Assembly (NCBI GenBank): GCA_023410055.1
Contig: JAEYQK010000060.1
Location: forward strand, 1 to 64,000
DNA length: 64,000 nucleotides
From: Acidobacteriota bacterium
Lineage (GTDB): Bacteria > Acidobacteriota > Terriglobia > Terriglobales > Acidobacteriaceae
Direction of reading: 5' to 3'
Position 1 is the first letter of the stretch. Every line of letters begins with the position of its first letter. Shown here piece by piece: positions 28,234 through 35,895 of this stretch. Made by a program: the position numbers and the translations under genes. Under the pieces are notes generated by a model. It saw nothing but the letters and a program-made list of their open reading frames with translations. It was not told the DNA's origin and made no database searches.

Positions 28234-29133
28234 TCAGTATATTGAAGGTTCGCCTTCGGGTCTTGTTTTCCATCGGCGGTGAACCCAGAGCCACTGGTCG
28301 GGATACCGGCGCGCATAGTCTTCAATGATCTTCGTGAACTTGGCTGTATTAGCAACCGCATCGGCATCATCATCCCCAGTACTGACAAGCTCAATCGCTG
28401 GATCGAAGTGAATGCGATATTTATGAAGCTCGGCATCCCAGATAGTGAACGCCGGAACGACAGCGGCACCCGTGCGCAACGCGACCCGCGCCACGCCGCT
28501 CGCCGTGCATGCCTTCACGCCGAAGTAGTCTACGAAGACGCCCTGCGGTGGAGTCATGTTCGTGTCCATCAGGACTCCGACGGTCTCGCCGGCACGCATC
28601 GCGGCAATCAACCCGCGAGCGAACTCGTTTTTGGGAAAAGTAGAGTTTCCATGTAGCGTTCGATAATGCGTAACAAGCCGATCCAGACGTGGATTGTCTA
28701 ACTCGCGAACGACTTCATGTAGTGGATTCCCCATCAACGAGTGAAAAAATGAGCCCAGTTCCCAAGCTCCGAGATGAGCAGTCATAAACAGCACGCCCTT
28801 GCCTCGATCTCGGGCGGCTTGAAAATTCTCGAAGCAGTCGTACATGGCAACCCTGGAGACATTCTCTTTCGTGTATGAAGGAAAATTGCAGAACTCCGCG
28901 AGCTGACGCCCAAGCGACACGAAGACGCCCCGCAGAATCTTGCGCCGTTCAGATTCGCTCTTCTCAGGAAAGGCAATTTCAAGATTGCGCATTCCGACGC
29001 GGCGCAGCCGTGCGTTTATCAGTCCGAACGCCTGCGCGACTACAATCCCTAGAGCCCTCGCCATGGGACGCGGCAAGGCGCCAAGCGCCTTCACTACAAT
29101 CCAAATTGGGGCGTATTCCAGCCAATATCGCAT
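28234..29133 (-). CDS. LpxL/HtrB-like lipid A late acyltransferase
   Basis: About 299 residues. One N-terminal membrane segment, then the acyltransferase core with H-x4-E in TAHLGAWELG, RELDNPRLDRL and GVLMDTNMTPPQGVFVDYFG. C-terminal WLWVHRRWKTRP is the usual end of the family. It would transfer a secondary acyl chain to lipid A. Start chosen at ATG 29133 (RYWLEYAPIWIVV); upstream in-frame residues look non-coding. It precedes lpxD by 36 bases, so the two are probably cotranscribed. Confidence 0.9.
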   Translation of the reverse strand: MRYWLEYAPIWIVVKALGALPRPMARALGIVVAQAFGLINARLRRVGMRNLEIAFPEKSESERRKILRGVFVSLGRQLAEFCNFPSYTKENVSRVAMYDCFENFQAARDRGKGVLFMTAHLGAWELGSFFHSLMGNPLHEVVRELDNPRLDRLVTHYRTLHGNSTFPKNEFARGLIAAMRAGETVGVLMDTNMTPPQGVFVDYFGVKACTASGVARVALRTGAAVVPAFTIWDAELHKYRIHFDPAIELVSTGDDDADAVANTAKFTKIIEDYARRYPDQWLWVHRRWKTRPEGEPSIY

Positions 29134-29239
29134 TAATAGTTGTTTGCCGAGGAATAGTATCGCAAACCGGTGCAGTTCAGAACAGTCCGAAGAAAAGGCG
29201 GAGGACTGTCGCCCTCCGCCCCCGAGTCGAACAAACTGT

Positions 29240-29983
29240 CTATTGCCCAGAAACAGCGCTCGGCGTGGAACTCTGTGCAGGTGTTTGGGCGGGACGAGTC
29301 GGCGCGGTGGTCTTTCCGTACTTAGCCAAAGCCGATACAAACGACTCGGCACTTTCAGGTACGGGAACGCCGCCCTTCAGTATCTTTCTGAACGAAATGG
29401 ACTTGCCGTAGAACGCTCGCGTGCTGCTGGAGTCCTGCTTGATCACGGCTCCGTTGAGGGTGGCGCCTGCAAACAGACCTCGCGAACGAGAGTAGGTCAG
29501 AACCTGAGCGCGCATCTGCCAATCGGTGGACCCTTCAGCGAGTCTTCCGACCGGACCTGCCGCCGCCGAACTGTCCGCTCCGAGCTTGAATTTCGAAGCC
29601 AGTAGGTTGTTCATGCCGCGGTCATTCATGATGAGCATGATGTAGTCCACTGCCTGGCCTCCGAGTTGCAGTCCGAAGCTACCGCCCGTTATGCCGATAA
29701 ATACTGGTGCGCTCCATCCGCTTTCGGTCCGGCAACTCGCAACACCCCTACCGTAAGCACCGCCGAAGATGAATCCACCCTTCACCATAGAAGGCACCAC
29801 AGCCACGCACTTCGCGGAGCCTAGGAGGTCTCCCGGTATCGAGTTGTCGGGCGCGTTCATGATGTCGGTGAGCACTTCGCCCGCGGCTTCAATACGGCCA
29901 AGCTGCTTTTCGCCGGGCTCGTCTTGCGCAACTGCCGCACCCGTCAGTCCTAATGCGATGATCAACGCCAGGATCTTCTTCAC
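29240..29983 (-). CDS. Secreted SYLF (Ysc84-like) lipid-binding domain protein
   Basis: 247 residues. Signal peptide (KKILALIIALGLTGAAVAQ) then a SYLF domain: VLTDIMNAPDNSIPGDLL, CVAVVPSMVKGGFIFGGAYGRG, GGSFGLQLGGQAVDYIML and VLTYSRSRGLFAGATLNG. The tail is Pro/Thr/Ser-rich. The eukaryotic domain binds phosphoinositides; bacterial members are periplasmic with unknown ligands. A clear paralogue lies at 57275-57985. Confidence 0.9.
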   Translation of the reverse strand: MKKILALIIALGLTGAAVAQDEPGEKQLGRIEAAGEVLTDIMNAPDNSIPGDLLGSAKCVAVVPSMVKGGFIFGGAYGRGVASCRTESGWSAPVFIGITGGSFGLQLGGQAVDYIMLIMNDRGMNNLLASKFKLGADSSAAAGPVGRLAEGSTDWQMRAQVLTYSRSRGLFAGATLNGAVIKQDSSSTRAFYGKSISFRKILKGGVPVPESAESFVSALAKYGKTTAPTRPAQTPAQSSTPSAVSGQ

Positions 29984-30137
29984 TGCTTGTCTCCTTCAAT
30001 CAACTCGACTGATATCCCAAATGGGAACTTGACCTGAGCTGATGGTATCCCGAACACGGAGCTGGGCCGGAGGAGAATTCATGGAAAGGGGTTTACTAAG
30101 TCGTGACCTGCTTCAATGGCACTCGTCCAAAATGAAA

Positions 30138-30168
30138 GCCGGTACGAGGATTATCACCTCGCGCCGGC
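30138..30168 (-). terminator. Intrinsic terminator after the LuxR-type gene
   Basis: GCCGG and CGAGG (30138-30149) pair with CCTCG and CCGGC (30157-30168) around a short loop, with a two-base internal bulge. Read on the minus strand the stem is followed by TTTCATTTT. It lies just downstream of the LuxR-type regulator stop. Confidence 0.7.
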
Positions 30169-30191
30169 CTTTATCCCTAGGAGGACGCGGA

Positions 30192-30860
30192 CTACTTGTT
30201 CGTTACAAGAGAGTGCGTAATAGCGTGCACTGAAAGCGCAATTCGGTTCTGTACTCCGACTTTGCGCATCAGTTTGGCGACATGGGCTTTCACGGTACGC
30301 TCTTCGATCGTGAGAGCGGCCCCAATCTCCTTATTCGAGCGTCCGGCCACGAGAAGTTCGAGTACTTCTTTCTCGCGATCGGTAAAGGTAACCCGCCCAG
30401 CGGGGAAAATGCGCCCCGGATGGGAGGTGACGCGCTCGATGAACATCGACAGTACTCTACGTGGCGCCCACACCGAACCGTCGTTCACGATCCGAATCGC
30501 TTGAACAAACTCTTTTGGCGAAGCGGCTTCGTCCACGTACCCCTTCGCCCCGCCTGCAAGTGCCTTTAGGATGGTCTCATCGTCGGCGCCGTTGCCGGTA
30601 ACGACGATTCGCAAGTCCGGGCGTGAGGCCTTTAGCCCTGCCATGACGTCGAAAAGGTTTTGATCGCTGCGGCTTCCCAGCAACACAATGTCAATATCTT
30701 CTTTGATGCCGACCTCAGCCAGCGATGCCGAAAGCAGATCAAGATCAGATTCTGATTCGAAAACCGCACGCAAACCGATAAACCGAAGCGGGTCGCTTTC
30801 GACTACCGCAATCCGAATGCGCGGCTGCTGCTTCTTCGAGGAACTTTGTTTCATTTTCAT
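30192..30860 (-). CDS. LuxR/NarL-type regulator with degenerate receiver
   Basis: 222 residues from ATG 30860. Residues about 14-125 have the length and pattern of a receiver (RIAVVESDPLRFIGLRAVF), but the position after IDIVLL is Gly62 rather than the phosphoacceptor Asp, and the usual Lys of GYxxK is Asp110 (GYVDEAAS). The C-terminal LuxR HTH is intact: FTDREKEVLELLVAGRSNKEIGAAL, then VKAHVAKLMRKVGVQNR. It probably binds DNA but is controlled by something other than aspartyl phosphorylation. No kinase adjoins it. Confidence 0.88.
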   Translation of the reverse strand: MKMKQSSSKKQQPRIRIAVVESDPLRFIGLRAVFESESDLDLLSASLAEVGIKEDIDIVLLGSRSDQNLFDVMAGLKASRPDLRIVVTGNGADDETILKALAGGAKGYVDEAASPKEFVQAIRIVNDGSVWAPRRVLSMFIERVTSHPGRIFPAGRVTFTDREKEVLELLVAGRSNKEIGAALTIEERTVKAHVAKLMRKVGVQNRIALSVHAITHSLVTNK

Positions 30861-31039
30861 TTGTCCAATCTGGGCGCGCAACTACTCGGGGCGTAGCATA
30901 ACCTCTAAGGGCCACATTTGAAAAGAGATTCTGTTGGTACACCACAAAAACCGCCTCTCGCAAGCATGCACGAAAAGACATACACTTTTGGTTTGCGCCT
31001 GAACTGGTTTAGCGCTTGATAATGACAGAGGAGATCATG

Positions 31040-31483
31040 ATGAAGCGAACGATTCTGCTGTTGATCACAATTGGGCTAATCGCAACGCTCGCCTTATCTC
31101 AGGACGTGCCGGCAACGGCCTCTTCTACTGGTAGCTATCAGCCTAAGTTCGAAGGCGACAAGGCCCACTCGAACGCCGAGGCAGCAGCCCTGGGATACAT
31201 GAGAACCCTGGTTTCGGCGCAGAAGGTCTACAAGAAGAAGCACAACGAGTACGCTAAGTCGTTGATGGCACTGGTGGGAAGTGGTTCCTTCACTCGGCGA
31301 ATGGCGGAAACCAAACGTGGCGATTACGGCGTCAGCTTCAAGCCGCGAGGCGATGGCTATTCACTTGCCCTGACCCCGATTAACTTTGACGCCGGGCACC
31401 GCGCCTTCTACGTTGACGAGAGCGGGACTTTTCGATGCGAGGCGGACAAGCCCGCGACCGCGTCTTCACCAACACTGGAATAG
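31040..31483 (+). CDS. Secreted type IV pilin-like globular protein
   Basis: 147 residues. Signal peptide KRTILLLITIGLIATLALSQ, then a domain resembling the C-terminal part of acidobacterial and deltaproteobacterial pilins: AAALGYMRTLVSAQKVYKKK, a Tyr/Lys region, and GYSLALTPINFDAGHRAFYV before DESGTFRC. The prepilin GFTLIE-type cleavage motif and N-terminal methylated helix are missing, so it should be exported by Sec rather than assembled as a pilin. GAGGAG six bases before ATG 31040 decides the start. It ends seven bases from the convergent repeat protein. Confidence 0.7.
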   Translation: MKRTILLLITIGLIATLALSQDVPATASSTGSYQPKFEGDKAHSNAEAAALGYMRTLVSAQKVYKKKHNEYAKSLMALVGSGSFTRRMAETKRGDYGVSFKPRGDGYSLALTPINFDAGHRAFYVDESGTFRCEADKPATASSPTLE

Positions 31484-31490
31484 CTGCAAA

Positions 31491-32132
31491 TCACTTCTTG
31501 GCGGTCTGGGTACGATGGTCCACCCGTCCAGCTTGACCATCGCCGAATCCGAGCGAGAACCCTCGCATGAAGACGTCGCAGTACTCTCGCTGCCTCCCTT
31601 TGTCTGAGTGCGGCGCGTTTGCCTCGCAACTGTTCCCTGCCTGGTCAAAAGCCGACGGCCGGCTGGATTCGAAACCACGGTCTCTTCCGGAGTTGTACCC
31701 CGCCGAAAATGCCTGGTCAAACTCCTTTCCCGACAATAACGAATCGTTTGTCTGCTCGATTCCAGCCGCTGAAGCATTGGCCTGGTCGATCGCCCGGAAT
31801 TGTCCGCCGCGTATCGAGTCTGAGTAAGCTTCTCTAAAACCTTGCCTGTAGCCCAACTGGAAGTATTTCTTATCCCCAAAGCTACGCTGGTATCCACCAT
31901 CGCAGTTGCGATAGTCCTTCAGCAAACTGACCGGTCTTTCTCCACGGCCCATGTGTACGTCAATGTCACCGTCGTGAAATCCGTCTTCGTAGCCGTGGAT
32001 ATACCCATGTGCGTATGCGGAGCGCTGATAGAGATTCCGCGCGCTGTCCGTCATGAGATGACGATCAGTCTGACCAAACGCCACGCTGACAAACACGAGG
32101 AGGAGGAGCCCTGGAAAGTTGGAAGCCCTCAC
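31491..32132 (-). CDS. Secreted Gly-aromatic repeat protein of unknown function
   Basis: 213 residues with a signal peptide (ASNFPGLLLLVFVSVAFG). The mature part has repeated clusters in which Gly and an aromatic recur every four residues: HGYIHGYEDGFHDG, LGYRQGFREAYSD, AGYNSGRDRGFES and RGFSLGFGDGQAG. There are three cysteines. I do not recognise a family; similar 'GYxxGYxxG' helices occur in exported acidobacterial proteins. Tail-to-tail with the pilin-like gene. Confidence 0.65.
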   Translation of the reverse strand: MRASNFPGLLLLVFVSVAFGQTDRHLMTDSARNLYQRSAYAHGYIHGYEDGFHDGDIDVHMGRGERPVSLLKDYRNCDGGYQRSFGDKKYFQLGYRQGFREAYSDSIRGGQFRAIDQANASAAGIEQTNDSLLSGKEFDQAFSAGYNSGRDRGFESSRPSAFDQAGNSCEANAPHSDKGRQREYCDVFMRGFSLGFGDGQAGRVDHRTQTAKK

Positions 32133-32493
32133 GTTCGCACCCCTTGGGCACTACTGATGAGCTAGCCGTATGCCAAGATGTAAGCCCTCAAAACGGCCAG
32201 GTAACCGTTACTCTGGCGCACATTTGGATAATCTGATCCGAAAAACAGCCTAAGGTGTTATCCGGCCCCCCTTAGGTCATTCCCTCAATACTTTGCAAGT
32301 GCCTGTCCCTGCATACTTTTCCTACCTTAACCCCAAACCAATCGAGTTCGCGGAACTCTCCAGCACATAAAAATTCCTGGGGGGAAACAGTGCAGGAAGG
32401 CGATGCGAGGTCAGTTGGCGAAACTCCCCGACGGTCAAACAGCCGCGCGGGGAGTTTTCATCAAGAGGCACTTCTCTGGATTTGCGAAACGCG
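32133..32493. other. 361-base intergenic region with successive hairpins
   Basis: No credible coding frame. Hairpins GAGTTC/GAACTC (32344-32358), TTCCTG/CAGGAA (32374-32398) and a ten-base-pair terminator-like stem (32421-32457) stack in the 150 bases before the large DUF3857 gene. TTGCAA (32293-32298) is a weak candidate -35 upstream of them. I could not match the structure to a known riboswitch by eye. Confidence 0.55.
32421..32458 (+). terminator. Terminator/attenuator-like hairpin in the leader of the DUF3857 pair
   Basis: AAACTCCCCG (32421-32430) pairs perfectly with CGGGGAGTTT (32448-32457), with an inner CGG/CCG in the loop, followed by only a short T run (TTTTCATC). It sits 36 bases before the ATG, so it may act as an attenuator or as a translation-controlling hairpin rather than a plain terminator. 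Confidence 0.5.
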
Positions 32494-35400
32494 ATGAACG
32501 GGCCGAGCACGACACAGAGGCGCTTTGCCGTAGTGCTTCTCTGGGTCTTCGCAGTGTTTTGTCTGTGTTCACGTTCTGAAGCTCAGGACGCTGCGGCGGC
32601 CGCCACCAGCATTCAGAATAGGTACGACTCTGAACTCTCCTCCGTAGAGAACGAATTCAGTCGCAGCACGCCACCGAGGCAGGCGGCTCTCGTTGCTCGC
32701 GCGTATCGACTGCGGGAGTTCGTAAGCCGCACCGAAGACGTCACCTGGTGGCTGAACTCAGTCGCAGCCGATGCGCAAGCGCATCCTTTAGTGCGGGGTG
32801 AAGCATTACGCTATCTCGCACAGACTGACCTCGACGTGGCCCGCTTTTCGCAAGCGGCCGAGAAATACCACTCGCTTGGGATTATCCGGCACTGGTCACT
32901 TCTAGCATCCCCTTCTGGAGGGCAGGCGGGAGATCAGGAGATATGGCAATCGCTCCCCCCCAGCCCACGACTTTGGACCGACCTGGTAACGCCCGATACA
33001 AAGTCGACCGCGATCTACGCAAAAACGTCCGTTTATTCCGAGTCCCCGCAAGTAGTCGCGCTCCGCTTCGGCGCAGACACCCCGATTTCAATTTCCGTGA
33101 ACGGCGTCGAAGTCTTTGCTGATAGTGCCCCAGTCGCATTGGCTTTCGACCAACAGGCTATCGCTGTCCAGCTCTCATCTGGTTGGAATTCAGTATTGCT
33201 GCGACTTCACAACCGCGGCAACACGGGCGCCGCACGGTTTGTGATACGAGTGACGGATCTGCAGGGCGTAGCTGTTCAACTGAAGACGTCGGAAACCACG
33301 AGTGGCAATTCCCGCGTGGCACAAGGGAAAGCGCAAACTCCGGCGCCAGCAGTAGCAGACTTAGTTGACATCGCGGCAGCGGAAAGCACGGCAGACACCA
33401 GTTCCGCCGAAAAACTCGAAACGCTCGGCATGATCGAAGTGGAACACGCGCGTGGCTCGGCGCTCGATCACCTCGAAACCGCCGCAAGACGTGAGCCTAT
33501 GGCCGAACGCTGGCTCGGAGTCGCTGAAGCATGTGATGACCAAGCATGCACCTTCCGCGCTCTCAATGCGGCACTACGACAAGACCCGAACAATCGAAAA
33601 GCGAAGCTGGCACTGGCTGACTACTACGTGGGCCGCAATCAGTTGCAGAAAGCTCGTGAGTTGCTGCGCTCCGCTATGGCCCTCGATCCACACGATTTCG
33701 TCGCCCGGGACCGAATGGTCGAATTGCTGATGTCGGCTGAACTCAATGCGCTCGCACTGAAAGAAACTCGTGAGTTGGAGGCGTTATCTCCCAGTCCGAT
33801 CTGGCTCAGAAAGAAGGTTGCGCAACACTACAGCGACCTTGGCTTGCTGCAAGAATCCCGCCGGCTACTCGAATCTGTGCTGCGGGACAGCTTTGATGAT
33901 CTGTTTGCACGGAAGCTCCTGGAGCAGCTGCTTCGGCGCACACATGATGCCGCAGCTTTCACCCTGCTCGCTCAGGAAAACTCCCGCTTCGGCTTGCGGA
34001 ACCAGGTTAACGAGCACGCAAGGTCGGCGCTGGAGCGATCGCAATCCTCTGACTTCGGTAGCAACTATCTTCAGGATCCATCTAAACTCGCCGAAGCGGC
34101 GCGCCAGAATGCACCTTCCGACAACGCCAGTGCTGTAGCCCTCAGTGACATACGTATCGAGCGCATGCTGCAAAATGGATTGAGTCAGGTGCGCGTCCAG
34201 CAAGTGCTCTACATCGCCTCGGAGCAGGGCGCGCACGAATACCGTTCGCAGAATGTACAGTTCGCCCCCGCCTCACAGCAGCTCCGCGTTCTCCACGCGC
34301 GCATATACAAGCCTGACGGCAGTATCGTTGAAGGCCGGAACGAGGATGACTCGCGCGTCTCGGACGCGTCTGTCTCCATGTATTACGATGTGCGCTCGCG
34401 CCAGATCGACTTCCCCGGCTTGCAGAAGGGTGACGTCATCGAACTCGATTACACGATCGCGCCGACGCAGACGACCAATCCTTACGGCGACTATTTCGGC
34501 AGCCTCGTGGTATTCCGCACGTCGATCCCTGAGCGTCTGAAAAAGTACGTCCTGATCAGCCCGAAGGACCGCAAGCTTAACGTTGTCGAAGAACGAATGT
34601 CCGTTGCAGGCAGCGTCACAGAAGATAAGAACGAGCGAGTCTATTCTTGGGAAGTGCGCGATTTGGCCCCCATGCCAAACGAGGCTCGGCAACCGTCCGT
34701 GACTGAGATTGCGCCCTACGTCCACGTTTCCACATTCTCTTCATGGAGCGAGATGGGACGCTGGTATGCGCGGATGATTCAGCCGCAACTCAAGCTCAAT
34801 CCAGACCTGCGTGATGTTGCCGTCCGAACCGTTGCGGGCAAGAAATCAGAGTTCGAAAAGATCAACGCTATATATCAGTTCGTGCTGCGCAACACCCATT
34901 ATGTGGCGCTCGAGTTTGGAATTTACAGCTACAAGCCTTACCCCGTGACCCAGGTTTACCAACGCCGCTTCGGCGATTGCAAGGACAAAGCCAGCTTGAT
35001 GATTGCCCTGCTGCGCGAGGCCGGAATAGAAGCAGACTTCGCACTTCTGCGCACCAGGCACATGGGCGCCATAAGCAACCGCGCAGTATCGATCACCCTC
35101 TTCGACCACGCAATCGTATATCTGCCGAAGTGGGACATGTGGCTCGACGGCACCGCCGACTATTTCACGCCAGGCGAGTTGCCGGTCGACGATCAGGGTG
35201 CGATTGCATTTGTCGTCGCCCAAGACGGTTCTTCGCAACTGAAACAGATTCCGATAACCCGTCCGCTAGACAACTACACCCGCCGCACAGTCCAGGCAGT
35301 GGTGGCCCCTGACGGCACAATCCACTTCCAAGGTGAAAGCTATACGCGGGGTGAAGATGCGCCGGGATTGCGGCGTGAATACGAAGTCGCCGACCGCCAG

Positions 35401-35895
35401 CGAGACTCGTTCCGCAGCAGCCTCGCCCAGGTATTCCCCAGCGTGCGCGTGGATAACGTTCGTGTTCACGACAACGACGGACCCGAAAGGGCCATTAACG
35501 TTGAGTTCAGCGGGATGATCAACACCTTTGTTGGTCAGCGCACGGTTTCACTTGCGCCTTCGTGGATGCAGACTTCCTACGTGCAAAACATGGCGCCGTT
35601 TTCCTCCCGTACCCAGGAACTCAAACTGTCTGCTCCGTGGACCCGCGAAGAGGAACTCCATTTCCAGCTGCCGGACGGTGCACAGGTTTCCCTGCCCCGT
35701 AACGTGAGCATACAGACGAAGTTCGGCGCCGTGAGCATCGGATATGAGAGGCGCGGCCGCGAAATCGTGGTGAGAAACTCTCTTCAGTTTACCGTCCTGA
35801 GAGTCTCGCCGACCGACTACGCCGCGTTCCGAGAGTTTTGCCGCACTGTGGAGAAAGTGTTTCAGGATGGAATGAAAGTGGAGCTCCGCGGATGA
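32494..35895 (+). CDS. Exported TPR-DUF3857-transglutaminase protein (putatively active)
   Basis: 1133 residues. Signal peptide (VVLLWVFAVFCLCSRSEAQ) then an N-terminal alpha-helical and jelly-roll-like region (about 20-270), TPR-like helices (about 290-510), a DUF3857 domain (about 540-740; SVSMYYDVRSRQIDFPGLQK) and a transglutaminase-like core. The papain-type triad looks complete: C829 in RRFGDCKDKAS, H872 in LFDHAIVYL and D885 in WLDGTADYF. A DUF3858-like beta region ends the protein. Probably periplasmic or surface protease/cross-linker; substrate unknown. Its stop overlaps the start of a homologous gene (ATGA). Confidence 0.88.
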   Translation: MNGPSTTQRRFAVVLLWVFAVFCLCSRSEAQDAAAAATSIQNRYDSELSSVENEFSRSTPPRQAALVARAYRLREFVSRTEDVTWWLNSVAADAQAHPLVRGEALRYLAQTDLDVARFSQAAEKYHSLGIIRHWSLLASPSGGQAGDQEIWQSLPPSPRLWTDLVTPDTKSTAIYAKTSVYSESPQVVALRFGADTPISISVNGVEVFADSAPVALAFDQQAIAVQLSSGWNSVLLRLHNRGNTGAARFVIRVTDLQGVAVQLKTSETTSGNSRVAQGKAQTPAPAVADLVDIAAAESTADTSSAEKLETLGMIEVEHARGSALDHLETAARREPMAERWLGVAEACDDQACTFRALNAALRQDPNNRKAKLALADYYVGRNQLQKARELLRSAMALDPHDFVARDRMVELLMSAELNALALKETRELEALSPSPIWLRKKVAQHYSDLGLLQESRRLLESVLRDSFDDLFARKLLEQLLRRTHDAAAFTLLAQENSRFGLRNQVNEHARSALERSQSSDFGSNYLQDPSKLAEAARQNAPSDNASAVALSDIRIERMLQNGLSQVRVQQVLYIASEQGAHEYRSQNVQFAPASQQLRVLHARIYKPDGSIVEGRNEDDSRVSDASVSMYYDVRSRQIDFPGLQKGDVIELDYTIAPTQTTNPYGDYFGSLVVFRTSIPERLKKYVLISPKDRKLNVVEERMSVAGSVTEDKNERVYSWEVRDLAPMPNEARQPSVTEIAPYVHVSTFSSWSEMGRWYARMIQPQLKLNPDLRDVAVRTVAGKKSEFEKINAIYQFVLRNTHYVALEFGIYSYKPYPVTQVYQRRFGDCKDKASLMIALLREAGIEADFALLRTRHMGAISNRAVSITLFDHAIVYLPKWDMWLDGTADYFTPGELPVDDQGAIAFVVAQDGSSQLKQIPITRPLDNYTRRTVQAVVAPDGTIHFQGESYTRGEDAPGLRREYEVADRQRDSFRSSLAQVFPSVRVDNVRVHDNDGPERAINVEFSGMINTFVGQRTVSLAPSWMQTSYVQNMAPFSSRTQELKLSAPWTREEELHFQLPDGAQVSLPRNVSIQTKFGAVSIGYERRGREIVVRNSLQFTVLRVSPTDYAAFREFCRTVEKVFQDGMKVELRG

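Noticed and set aside
30042..30233. Short plus-strand ORF in the gap before the LuxR-type gene
   Set aside because: Basic, no motif, and it crosses the terminator hairpin at 30138-30168.
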